DNA of 11,686 bases from Actinomycetes bacterium (lineage in GTDB: Bacteria > Actinomycetota > Actinomycetes > Streptosporangiales > Streptosporangiaceae), in the NCBI GenBank assembly GCA_025964635.1, contig JAOPYP010000059.1, forward strand, positions 1 through 11,686, read 5' to 3'. Under the pieces are notes generated by a model. The model worked only from the letters and a program-made list of their open reading frames with translations. It did no database searches and was not told the origin of the DNA. This document shows, one piece after another, positions 1-6,121 of the stretch (positions within the stretch are counted from its first letter, which is position 1; each line of letters begins with the position of its first letter). Made by a program: the position numbers and the translations under genes.

Positions 1-216
1 TGCGTGTTCGCCCCGCGCTGCGCGTTCGCCGCCGCGCCCTGCGCGACCCAGCCCCCGCTCGTCCCGGCCGGCGACCGCCGCAGCGTCGCCTGCCACCGGC
101 ACACCGAATGGATGACCCTGGCCCGCGCCCGCGCGGCCGACCGCACCACGGGGCACACGACGGGCCGCAGCCCGGATCGCGGCCCGGGCCGCACAACGGA
201 AGGACAGCTCGCATGA
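1..216 (+). CDS. Oligopeptide/dipeptide ABC transporter ATP-binding protein, C-terminal fragment
   Basis: Reading frame open from base 1, so the gene begins outside the window; 71 residues are visible. They start with a cysteine pattern, C-x5-C-x6-C-x16-CH (visible residues 1, 7, 14, 31), containing FAPRC, PPL and VACH. This is the signature of the C-terminal oligo_HPY-type domain that follows the ATPase domain in DppD/DppF/OppD/OppF proteins; in some members these cysteines bind an iron-sulfur cluster (family knowledge). The Walker motifs are not in view. After VACH comes an unusually long, low-complexity Arg/Thr/Gly-rich tail of about 39 residues. The stop TGA (214-216) overlaps the ATG of the next gene as ATGA, so the transporter and the flavin monooxygenase are probably translationally coupled. 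The identity rests on the tail motif alone, but that motif is distinctive. Confidence 0.83.
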   Translation, partial: CVFAPRCAFAAAPCATQPPLVPAGDRRSVACHRHTEWMTLARARAADRTTGHTTGRSPDRGPGRTTEGQLA

Positions 217-1580
217 GCAACCGGCAGATCAAGCTCGGCGCGGTGACCATGGGCGTGGGTGGCCCCGGCCAGCACTACCAGTGGCTGGACCCCGAGATCC
301 CCGGCGACGCCAGCGTCAGCATCGGCTGGTACATCGAGCAGGTGCGGCTGGCTGAGGCGGCCAGGTTCGACCTGGTCTTCATCGTGGACAGCCAGTTCAT
401 CACCCCCGACTCGCCGCCGCACTACCTCAACCGGCTCGAGCCGATGACGCTGCTGTCCGCGCTCGCCGTCGTGACCCGGCACATCGGCCTGGTCGCCACC
501 ATGACCACGTCCTACAACGACCCGTTCAACCTGGCCCGGCGGCTGGGCTCGCTGGAGCTGATCAGCGGCGGCCGGTCTGGCTGGAACGTGGTGACGAGCG
601 GTGACGCGGGCGCGGCGGGCAACTTCAGCCGGGACGAGCACTACGACTACGACACCCGGTACGCGCGCGGGCTGGAGTTCGTCCGGGTCGCCCAGGGCCT
701 GTGGGACTCCTACGAGGCGGACGCGTTTCCCCGGGACGGCCAGGCCCGCCGGTTCCTGGATCCCAGCCGGCTGCACGCGCTGAACCACAAGGGCGAGCAC
801 TTCCAGGTGGCCGGCCCGCTGAACATCTCCCGCTCGCCGCAGGGGCAGCCGGTCATCTTCCAGGCCGGCGACTCCGAGCAGGGCCGCGACCTGGGCGCCA
901 CCATCGGCGAGGGCATCTTCACCCACGCGGCGTCGATCGAGCAGGGCCAGGCCTTCTACTCCGACCTCAAGGCCCGTGCGATCGCCAAGGGCCGCAACCC
1001 GGACCACATCATCGTGATGCCCGGCGTCCGGGTGTTCGTCGGCGACACGGACGCCCAAGCCCGCGAGATCGAGCACGACCTGCAGGTGGCCGACCAGGAC
1101 TTCGACCGGGCACTCGGTGAGCTGGGCCGCCCGTTCGCGTGGCACGACTTCCGTCAGTACGACCTGGACGCGCCGTTCCCCGACGTGCTGCACGTGGCCG
1201 AGCGGGGTTTCCGGACCCAGGCCGAGAAGATCGTGCAGCTGGCCCGGGACCAGGGCTACACGCTCCGGCAGACCGTGGAGGCCATCTCCAGCCCGAGGCC
1301 GACGCCGTTCGCGGGCTCGCCCGAGACTGTGGCCGACGAGATGCAGCGCTGGTTCGAGGAGCGCGCACTGGACGGTTACAACATCCACATCGGCCACCCA
1401 TCCCAGTTCCGCCGGTTCACCGACGAGGTGGTGCCGATCCTGCGCGAGCGCGGCCTGGTCCGCGCCGAGTACGAGTCCAGCACGCTGCGCGGGAACCTGG
1501 GCCTCCCCGTCCCGGAGAACCGCTACACCGAGGCCCGCCGGGACGAGGCGCCCGCTGCCGACCTGATCACGGCGCGCTGA
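213..1580 (+). CDS. LLM-class flavin-dependent monooxygenase (NtaA/SnaA/DszA group)
   Basis: A 455-residue protein of the bacterial luciferase-like TIM-barrel family, subgroup of FMNH2-dependent monooxygenases such as nitrilotriacetate (NtaA), EDTA (EmoA) and dibenzothiophene-sulfone (DszA) enzymes, which take reduced flavin from a partner reductase. Supporting motifs are SGGRSGWNVVTS (about 118-129), the segment around GPLNISRSPQGQPVIFQAG (about 201-219), and the C-terminal TLRGNLGLPVPENRY. The length matches the family (about 440-460). Start ATG 213 is chosen because AAGGA (200-204) lies eight bases upstream, it forms an ATGA overlap with the transporter stop, and MSNRQIKLGA looks like the family N-terminus. 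An in-frame ATG at 108 would add 35 low-complexity residues. No flavin reductase gene is in the window. Coupling to a peptide-type ABC transporter suggests it oxidises an imported substrate, unknown here. Its last 14 bases overlap the convergent surE. Confidence 0.9.
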   Translation: MSNRQIKLGAVTMGVGGPGQHYQWLDPEIPGDASVSIGWYIEQVRLAEAARFDLVFIVDSQFITPDSPPHYLNRLEPMTLLSALAVVTRHIGLVATMTTSYNDPFNLARRLGSLELISGGRSGWNVVTSGDAGAAGNFSRDEHYDYDTRYARGLEFVRVAQGLWDSYEADAFPRDGQARRFLDPSRLHALNHKGEHFQVAGPLNISRSPQGQPVIFQAGDSEQGRDLGATIGEGIFTHAASIEQGQAFYSDLKARAIAKGRNPDHIIVMPGVRVFVGDTDAQAREIEHDLQVADQDFDRALGELGRPFAWHDFRQYDLDAPFPDVLHVAERGFRTQAEKIVQLARDQGYTLRQTVEAISSPRPTPFAGSPETVADEMQRWFEERALDGYNIHIGHPSQFRRFTDEVVPILRERGLVRAEYESSTLRGNLGLPVPENRYTEARRDEAPAADLITAR

Positions 1581-2415
1581 GCGGGAGCTGGCCCAGGAAC
1601 GACGTCAGCGCAGGCGGGAACTCGTCCAGCCCGACCGCCACGGACAGCGGCGTCACCGAGATCAGCCCGCGCCGCAGCGCGGCCACGTCGGTGTCGGCCG
1701 GGCCGGCGGCCTCGGGGATGGTCTCATCCGGCTCGCCGAACAGGTACATGGTCTGCGGGCCGGGGTCGGAGTCCCAGTCCTTGACCGGGGCCCGCGGGTA
1801 CACCCGCTGCCCGGGCCGGGTGAGCACCGCGGCCGGGCCGTCCTGCGTCCCGGCCCCGGCGGGATCGGCCGGGTAGTTGACGCTGAGCACGACCGTCTCG
1901 TCCGGCCGGGCCCGCAGGAACGCGGCGGCCGCCCGGGCCCCGTGCCGGGCGGCCAGCCCGAAGTCGTACCCGGGCCCCCCGGGACCCGGATGCTCGGTGT
2001 AGTTGACCGACAGGCTGCCCGCCGGCGTCTGCTGGGAGAGGCACAGCGCGGACGTGCCGAGCACCGCGGCCTCCAGCCCGGCGCCGATCGTGCCCGAGTA
2101 CACCACGTCGTCGGCCACGTTGGCGCCGTGGTTGATGCCGCTGACCACGAGGTCCGCCTCGGCGGCCAGCCCGCCGAGCAGCCCGGCCCGGACGCAGTCG
2201 GTCGGGGTGCCGTCGCACTCGAACACCGGGTGCGGCCCGCCCTCCAGCCGCCGGACGCCCACCGGCCGGTCGAACGTGCACTTGCGCGCGAACCCGCTGC
2301 GCTCCCCGTCGGGCGCGACGGTGACCACCGAGGTGCACACCCCGGTGAGGGCGGCCCGGATCGCCTGGATGCCGGCGGACCGGACCCCGTCGTCGTTGGT
2401 CAGCAGGACCCGCAC
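1567..2415 (-). CDS. surE: 5'/3'-nucleotidase SurE
   Basis: A 282-residue SurE-family metal-dependent phosphatase, acting in the cytoplasm on 5'- and 3'-nucleoside monophosphates (family knowledge). The N-terminus MRVLLTNDDG carries the paired metal-binding aspartates D8 and D9. S40 lies in APDGERSG, and N95 in SGINHGANVADDVVYSGTIG (92-111) is the hallmark block. The C-terminal segment DTDVAALRRGLISVTPLS is also typical. The stretch after S40 (FARKCTFDRP) is more diverged than the usual SGxSxSLT form. The start is GTG at 2415, with a clear AAGGAG (2426-2421 on the minus strand) five bases upstream. It is divergent from the GntR regulator (74-base gap) and convergent with the monooxygenase (14-base overlap). 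Nothing ties it to the catabolic genes, so it may be a housekeeping gene. Confidence 0.93.
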   Translation of the reverse strand: MRVLLTNDDGVRSAGIQAIRAALTGVCTSVVTVAPDGERSGFARKCTFDRPVGVRRLEGGPHPVFECDGTPTDCVRAGLLGGLAAEADLVVSGINHGANVADDVVYSGTIGAGLEAAVLGTSALCLSQQTPAGSLSVNYTEHPGPGGPGYDFGLAARHGARAAAAFLRARPDETVVLSVNYPADPAGAGTQDGPAAVLTRPGQRVYPRAPVKDWDSDPGPQTMYLFGEPDETIPEAAGPADTDVAALRRGLISVTPLSVAVGLDEFPPALTSFLGQLPLSAP

Positions 2416-2477
2416 GCTGTCTCCTTCCGGGGCGACCGCCGCCGGGCGCGGCGGGCGGCGGCCCGGGCCCCGCGGTC

Positions 2478-2489
2478 TATGGTTAGCTT
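2478..2489 (+). promoter_or_regulatory. Putative -10 element for leaderless transcription of the GntR gene
   Basis: TATGGT (2478-2483) fits the actinobacterial TANNNT -10 pattern and ends six bases before the ATG at 2490, placing the expected transcription start on the A of the start codon. There is no GGAGG-like sequence upstream of this gene, unlike most neighbours, which fits a leaderless mRNA. No convincing -35 is seen in the GC-rich stretch upstream. On the opposite strand TAAGCT (2488-2483) could serve surE. Confidence 0.45.
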
Positions 2490-2501
2490 ATGGGCGCCCA
2501 T
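2490..2501. promoter_or_regulatory. 12-base perfect palindrome spanning the GntR start codon
   Basis: ATGGGCGCCCAT is its own reverse complement and begins exactly at the start ATG. If the transcript is leaderless, the palindrome spans +1 to +12, a place where a dimeric repressor could autoregulate. It shares the TGGGCG core with the 11-base word found at both promoters of the flavoprotein/permease divergon. The coding sequence alone could also produce it. Confidence 0.3.
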
Positions 2502-3380
2502 CTGGACGAGCCGGACCGCGTCACCGCCCTGGACCGCGGCAAGAGCACGCGCAGCCTGGTGGAACAGCGGCTCCGCGCGCTGATCTCCTCCGACGAGCTG
2601 GACGGTGACGGCCGCCTGCCCACCGAGCGGGAGCTGGCCGGGATGTACGGGGTCAGCCGCACCACAGTCCGGCAGGTGCTGGACGGGCTCGAGCACGCCG
2701 GCCTGATCCGGCGGCGCCGGGGCCGGACCGGCGGCACGTTCGTCACCCGGGGCCGGGTGGACATCGACTTCGGCTACCTGGCCGGCATCCCGTCCTACCT
2801 CCGGGCCCAGGGGTTCCGGGCCGGGGCCCACGTGGTGTCCGCGCGGATGGTCCCGGCGGACACGGCGACCGCGGAGGCGCTGCGGATCCCGCCGGGCGCG
2901 CTGGTCCACGACGTGATCCGGGTCCGGCTGGCCGACGAGGTCCGGATCTCACTGGAGCACGCCCGGTTCCCGGTCGCCATGTTCCCCGACCTGCTGGGCG
3001 AGCGGCTGGACGACAGCATCTACGAGCTGATGGCGCACCGGTACGGCCTGCGGGCGGTCAAGGCGGTGGAACGCCTGGTGGCGGTGCTCGCCGACGCCGA
3101 CCAGGCCGCGCTGCTCGGCATCGAGGTCGGCGACCCGCTGATGGCGATCGAGCGGATCGCCTACGACGGCGCGGACCAGCCGCTGGAGTACTCCACCGAC
3201 CTGTTCCGCGGGGACCGGACCCGGGTCATCGCCTGGGCGTACGGCGCCGACGCGGGAACCGGGGCCAGCCAGGCCAGCCTGCTCACCCCGGCCAGCCCGG
3301 CCACTCTGCCGGTCTCCCCGGCGGCCGCAGCCGGGGCCGCCCCGGCTCAGGCCAGCACCCGGGCCCGGTCCGGGTCGTAG
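2490..3380 (+). CDS. GntR-family transcriptional regulator, HutC subfamily (UTRA effector domain)
   Basis: A 296-residue one-component regulator. Residues about 19-86 form the GntR winged helix-turn-helix, with LPTERELA (43-50) and the recognition region VSRTTVRQVLDGLEHAGLI (55-73). Residues about 108-246 are a UTRA ligand-binding domain ending in the typical EYSTDLFRGDRTR. HutC-type proteins usually repress a nearby catabolic or transport operon until a small ligand binds (family knowledge). Start ATG 2490 has no ribosome binding site but a -10-like element at the right distance for leaderless translation. The C-terminus carries an unusual Ala/Pro/Ser-rich tail (about 251-296), whose last part is encoded in a 34-base overlap with the convergent dimethylglycine-dehydrogenase-like gene. 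Position suggests it regulates that flavoprotein and the permease operon (inference); surE and the monooxygenase are alternative targets. Confidence 0.92.
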   Translation: MGAHLDEPDRVTALDRGKSTRSLVEQRLRALISSDELDGDGRLPTERELAGMYGVSRTTVRQVLDGLEHAGLIRRRRGRTGGTFVTRGRVDIDFGYLAGIPSYLRAQGFRAGAHVVSARMVPADTATAEALRIPPGALVHDVIRVRLADEVRISLEHARFPVAMFPDLLGERLDDSIYELMAHRYGLRAVKAVERLVAVLADADQAALLGIEVGDPLMAIERIAYDGADQPLEYSTDLFRGDRTRVIAWAYGADAGTGASQASLLTPASPATLPVSPAAAAGAAPAQASTRARSGS

Positions 3381-5836
3381 GGCGCGCGCAGCGTCATCGC
3401 CGCGTCGAACGGCTCACCGCCGATGACCACCTGGTAGCGGCCCTCCTTGAGCCACTGCGGGTCGGCCTTCCCGCCGTCCCGGCGCTCCAGGTAGCCGAGC
3501 AGCACAGCCCGGCCCAGCGTGTGCCCGAACGCGGCCGAGCTGGCGAAGCCGGCCGGCTCTCCGTCGCGGAGCAGCAGCTCGCCACCCCAGGCGTACGCGT
3601 CCGGGTCGTCGATCACGAAGCTGGCCAGCCGCCGGGTCACCCCCCCGGCCCGGTGCCGGCGCACCGCGTCGGCGCCGCGGAAGCCGACGGGGGAGCGGTC
3701 CTTGCAGGTGAACCCCAGGCCCGCCTCGACCGGGGTGGTGTCCGGGGTCAGCTCGCGGCCCCACACCCGGTAGCCCTTTTCCAGCCGCAGCGAGTCGATC
3801 GCGTAGTAGCCGGCCAGAGCCGGCGCGAGCCTGTGGCCCGGGTCGCCGGGGCCCGGGCCGGCGACGCCGGGGCCGGTGAGCCGCTCGAACGCCGCCACCG
3901 CCATCTCGGCCGGCACGTGCAGCTCCCAGCCGAGCTCGCCGACGAACGTCAGCCGGGACGCCCGGACGGTCAGCCCGGCCAGGTCGATTTCCCGGCTCCA
4001 GCCGAACGGGAAGGCCTGGTCGGACAGGTCGTCGGCGGACAGCCCGGCCAGCAGCTCACGCGACCGCGGGCCCATCACGCTGAGCACCGCGGAGCCCGAG
4101 GTCACGTCGAAGAACTCGGCCCGCAGGCCGCCCGGCACGCCGCGGCGCAGCAGGTCCAGGTCGTGCACGGCCTGGCTGCTGCTGGTGACCAGCAGGTACT
4201 CGTCCCAGGCGATCCGGGTCACGGTGACGTCGGCCTCGTACCCGCCGCGGTCGTTGAGCAGCCCGGTATACACGGTCCGGCCGTCCGGCACAGCCACGTC
4301 CGCGGCGCACAGCCACTGCAGGGCGGCCTCGGCGTCCGGGCCGCGCGCGGCGATCTTCGCGAACGAGGTCTGGTCGAACAGCGCGACGTGCTCCCGGGCG
4401 GCCCGGTGCTCGGCGGCGCTCGGCCCGAACCAGTTCTGCCGTCCCCAGCCGTACTCGGTGACCGGCGTCACCCCGGGCGGCGCGAACCAGTTGGCCCGCT
4501 CCCAGCCCAGCTTGGTGCCGAAGCTGGCCCGCCGGGCCTCCAGCAGGTGGTGCACGGGGGAGCGGCGCACCCCCCGGGAGCTTTCCGGTTCCCGGTTCGG
4601 CCAGGCCATCGCGAAGTGCAGGCCCACGATCTCCTGGACCCGGCTGCGCAGCCAGCGCTTGTTGCCCTGGAACGGGGAGAACCGGCGGATGTCCACCGGG
4701 CTGAGATCCAGGTCCGGTTCGCCGGCCACGATCCACCGGGCCAGCGCCGCGCCGGCCCCGCCGGCGAAGGCGATGCCCGAGGAGTTGAAGCCCGCCGCCA
4801 CGAAGTAGTTCGCCAGCTGCGGCGCCTGGCCCATGATGAAGTTGTGGTCGGGGGTGAAGCTCTCCGGCCCGTTGTAGAACTTCTTCACCCCGATCTTCTC
4901 CATCACCGGGACCCGGTGGATGGCGCCGCGCATCAGCACGTCGAACTGGTCCCAGTCCTCGGGCAGCAGCTGGAACTCGAACGGCTCGGGGATCTCGTCC
5001 GACGCCACCCAGGGCTTGGCGTCCGGCTCGAAGCCGCCCATCAGCAGCCCGCGGACCTCCTCCTTGAAGTAGGTGAACGAGTCGGGGTCGCGCAGCGTGG
5101 GCGTGGTGCGGTCCAGCCCCTCGATGGCCTCGGTGACGATGTAGAAGTGCTCGGCCGGCTGCAGCGGGATGGTCACGCCGGCCTGGGCGCCGAGCGCCTT
5201 GGCCCACTGGCCGCCGCAGTTCACCACGTACTCGCACTCGATGTCGCCGCGCGCCGTCCGGACCGCGGTCAGCCGGCCCCGGTCGGCGGTGAAGCCGGTC
5301 ACCCGGGTCCGCTCCAGGATCGTCACCCCGGCCTGCCGGGCCCCCTTGGCCAGGGCCTGGGTGATGTCGGACGGGTTGGCCTTCGCGTCGTTGGGCAGCC
5401 AGACCGCGCCGGCCAGGTCCCCGGCGTACATCAGCGGCCAGCGGTCCGCGGCCTCCGCCCCGGAGATGATGTGCGCCTCCACGCCCTGCGCGATGGCCGA
5501 GTCCACCGTGCGGCGCAACTGGACCATGCGCTCCCGGGAGGCGGCGACCCACAGCGCCCCGCTCTGGTTCCACCCCGTGCCCTGGCCGGTCAGCTCTTCC
5601 AGGCGGGCGTACAGCCGGCTGCTGTCCAGCATCAGCCGGGTCAGCGACGGGTGGGTGCGCAGCTGCCCGACGATGCCGGCCGCGTGCCAGGTCGTGCCGC
5701 AGGACAGCTGGCCCTGCTCGAGCAGGGCCACGTCGGTCCAGCCCAGCTGGGCCAGGTGGTAGGCCACGCTGCAGCCGACGATGCCGCCCCCGACGATCAC
5801 GACCCGGGCCCGCTGCGGAACGTCTGCGACCGGCAT
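3347..5836 (-). CDS. Dimethylglycine dehydrogenase/oxidase-like FAD oxidoreductase with GcvT domain
   Basis: An 829-residue two-half flavoprotein. The N-terminal half is a DAO-fold FAD domain with the dinucleotide motif GGGIVG (16-21). TTWHAAG follows, where H51 matches the histidine that binds FAD covalently in dimethylglycine dehydrogenases and oxidases. H230 (in AEHFYIV) and Y256 (SFTYFKEE) sit about where catalytic His and Tyr occur in Arthrobacter dimethylglycine oxidase. A linker domain (about 375-430) leads to a GcvT folate-binding half (about 430-700, with GLLNDRGGYEADVTVTR) and a C-terminal GcvT barrel. The family removes N-methyl groups from dimethylglycine or sarcosine and passes the C1 unit to tetrahydrofolate. 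Length matches the family. ATG 5836 is preferred over GTG 5839 because GGAGG (5845-5841) is four bases from ATG but one from GTG. Divergent from the permease operon. The exact methylated amine and the electron acceptor are unknown. Confidence 0.9.
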   Translation of the reverse strand: MPVADVPQRARVVIVGGGIVGCSVAYHLAQLGWTDVALLEQGQLSCGTTWHAAGIVGQLRTHPSLTRLMLDSSRLYARLEELTGQGTGWNQSGALWVAASRERMVQLRRTVDSAIAQGVEAHIISGAEAADRWPLMYAGDLAGAVWLPNDAKANPSDITQALAKGARQAGVTILERTRVTGFTADRGRLTAVRTARGDIECEYVVNCGGQWAKALGAQAGVTIPLQPAEHFYIVTEAIEGLDRTTPTLRDPDSFTYFKEEVRGLLMGGFEPDAKPWVASDEIPEPFEFQLLPEDWDQFDVLMRGAIHRVPVMEKIGVKKFYNGPESFTPDHNFIMGQAPQLANYFVAAGFNSSGIAFAGGAGAALARWIVAGEPDLDLSPVDIRRFSPFQGNKRWLRSRVQEIVGLHFAMAWPNREPESSRGVRRSPVHHLLEARRASFGTKLGWERANWFAPPGVTPVTEYGWGRQNWFGPSAAEHRAAREHVALFDQTSFAKIAARGPDAEAALQWLCAADVAVPDGRTVYTGLLNDRGGYEADVTVTRIAWDEYLLVTSSSQAVHDLDLLRRGVPGGLRAEFFDVTSGSAVLSVMGPRSRELLAGLSADDLSDQAFPFGWSREIDLAGLTVRASRLTFVGELGWELHVPAEMAVAAFERLTGPGVAGPGPGDPGHRLAPALAGYYAIDSLRLEKGYRVWGRELTPDTTPVEAGLGFTCKDRSPVGFRGADAVRRHRAGGVTRRLASFVIDDPDAYAWGGELLLRDGEPAGFASSAAFGHTLGRAVLLGYLERRDGGKADPQWLKEGRYQVVIGGEPFDAAMTLRAPYDPDRARVLA

Positions 5837-5896
5837 CACGCCTCCGTCCGTCCGGCGCGGCCCGTCCGTGAAGCGCGGCCGCCCGCACCGTATGCA

Positions 5897-5907
5897 CTAT
5901 TTGGGCG
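5897..5907 (-). promoter_or_regulatory. Operator-like 11-base element, minus-strand copy
   Basis: Read on the minus strand this is CGCCCAAATAG, identical to the plus-strand word at 6060-6070. It begins one base after the -10 hexamer of the flavoprotein promoter and should cover roughly -5 to +6 around the transcription start, a classic repressor position. Confidence 0.6.
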
Positions 5908-5908
5908 T

Positions 5909-5937
5909 ACCATATCTCGCCGCCGTGAGCCTGTCAT
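5909..5937 (-). promoter_or_regulatory. Promoter of the dimethylglycine-dehydrogenase-like gene
   Basis: On the minus strand, ATGACA (5937-5932) is followed by a 17-base spacer and TATGGT (5914-5909). The -35 matches five of six TTGACA bases and the -10 fits TANNNT. The predicted start is near 5902, giving a leader of about 65 bases that ends with GGAGG before the gene. Confidence 0.6.
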
Positions 5938-5943
5938 CCGGAC

Positions 5944-5995
5944 GGCGCCCGCCGGGCGCCTGGAGATCACGCCTGGCCGCGGCCCTTCAGGCCAG
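5944..5995. repeat. GC-rich inverted repeats between the two divergent promoters
   Basis: GGCGCCC (5944-5950) and GGGCGCC (5954-5960) form a 7-base perfect inverted repeat with a 3-base loop. GGCCGCGGCC (5975-5984) is a 10-base palindrome, and CTGGCC (5973-5978) pairs with GGCCAG (5990-5995). They lie between the two -35 boxes. They may bind a regulator or merely reflect base composition; palindromes of this kind are common at this GC content. Confidence 0.3.
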
Positions 5996-6010
5996 CAGAG
6001 CGGGGGTTTA

Positions 6011-6043
6011 CCCGGGCTGAAGTTGTGCCTTGTCAGGCCCGGG
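6011..6043. promoter_or_regulatory. Inverted repeat straddling the permease -35 box
   Basis: CCCGGGCTGA (6011-6020) is matched by TCAGGCCCGGG (6033-6043): ten complementary bases with one extra G, around a 12-base spacer. The right arm overlaps the -35 hexamer TTGTCA (6030-6035), so a protein bound here would touch RNA polymerase. A transcriptional terminator is unlikely because no T-tract follows and no gene ends here. Confidence 0.4.
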
Positions 6044-6058
6044 GGCGTAGGTTAGAGT
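6030..6058 (+). promoter_or_regulatory. Promoter of the permease-kinase-SDR operon
   Basis: TTGTCA (6030-6035), a 17-base spacer, then TAGAGT (6053-6058). The -35 matches TTGACA at five of six positions and the -10 fits TANNNT. The predicted start is near 6065, about 57 bases ahead of the permease ATG. The stretch after it is the most AT-rich part of the window. Confidence 0.63.
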
Positions 6059-6059
6059 T

Positions 6060-6070
6060 CGCCCAAATAG
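6060..6070 (+). promoter_or_regulatory. Operator-like 11-base element, plus-strand copy
   Basis: CGCCCAAATAG begins one base after the -10 hexamer TAGAGT, the same register as its inverted twin at 5897-5907. A degenerate further copy (10 of 14 bases when the match is extended) lies at 6079-6092, 19 bases downstream, about two helical turns. Confidence 0.6.
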
Positions 6071-6121
6071 GACGCCGTCGACCTAAATGGACCACCCATT
6101 AGCGGAGGGACGGTTCGTCGG

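Noticed and set aside
108..212. Upstream in-frame ATG for the monooxygenase
   Set aside because: It would add 35 low-complexity residues within the transporter gene; ATG 213 has a ribosome binding site and the ATGA overlap.
4056..5897. 613-codon minus-strand frame overlapping the flavoprotein
   Set aside because: Alternate-frame shadow with compositionally biased Arg/Gly/Ala content; the real frame has covalent-FAD and GcvT motifs throughout.
3521..6055. 844-codon open frame on the plus strand opposite the flavoprotein gene
   Set aside because: It is the antisense shadow of a well-supported family member; its product is Arg/Pro/Gly/Ala/His-rich with no recognisable domain and it runs through the promoter region.
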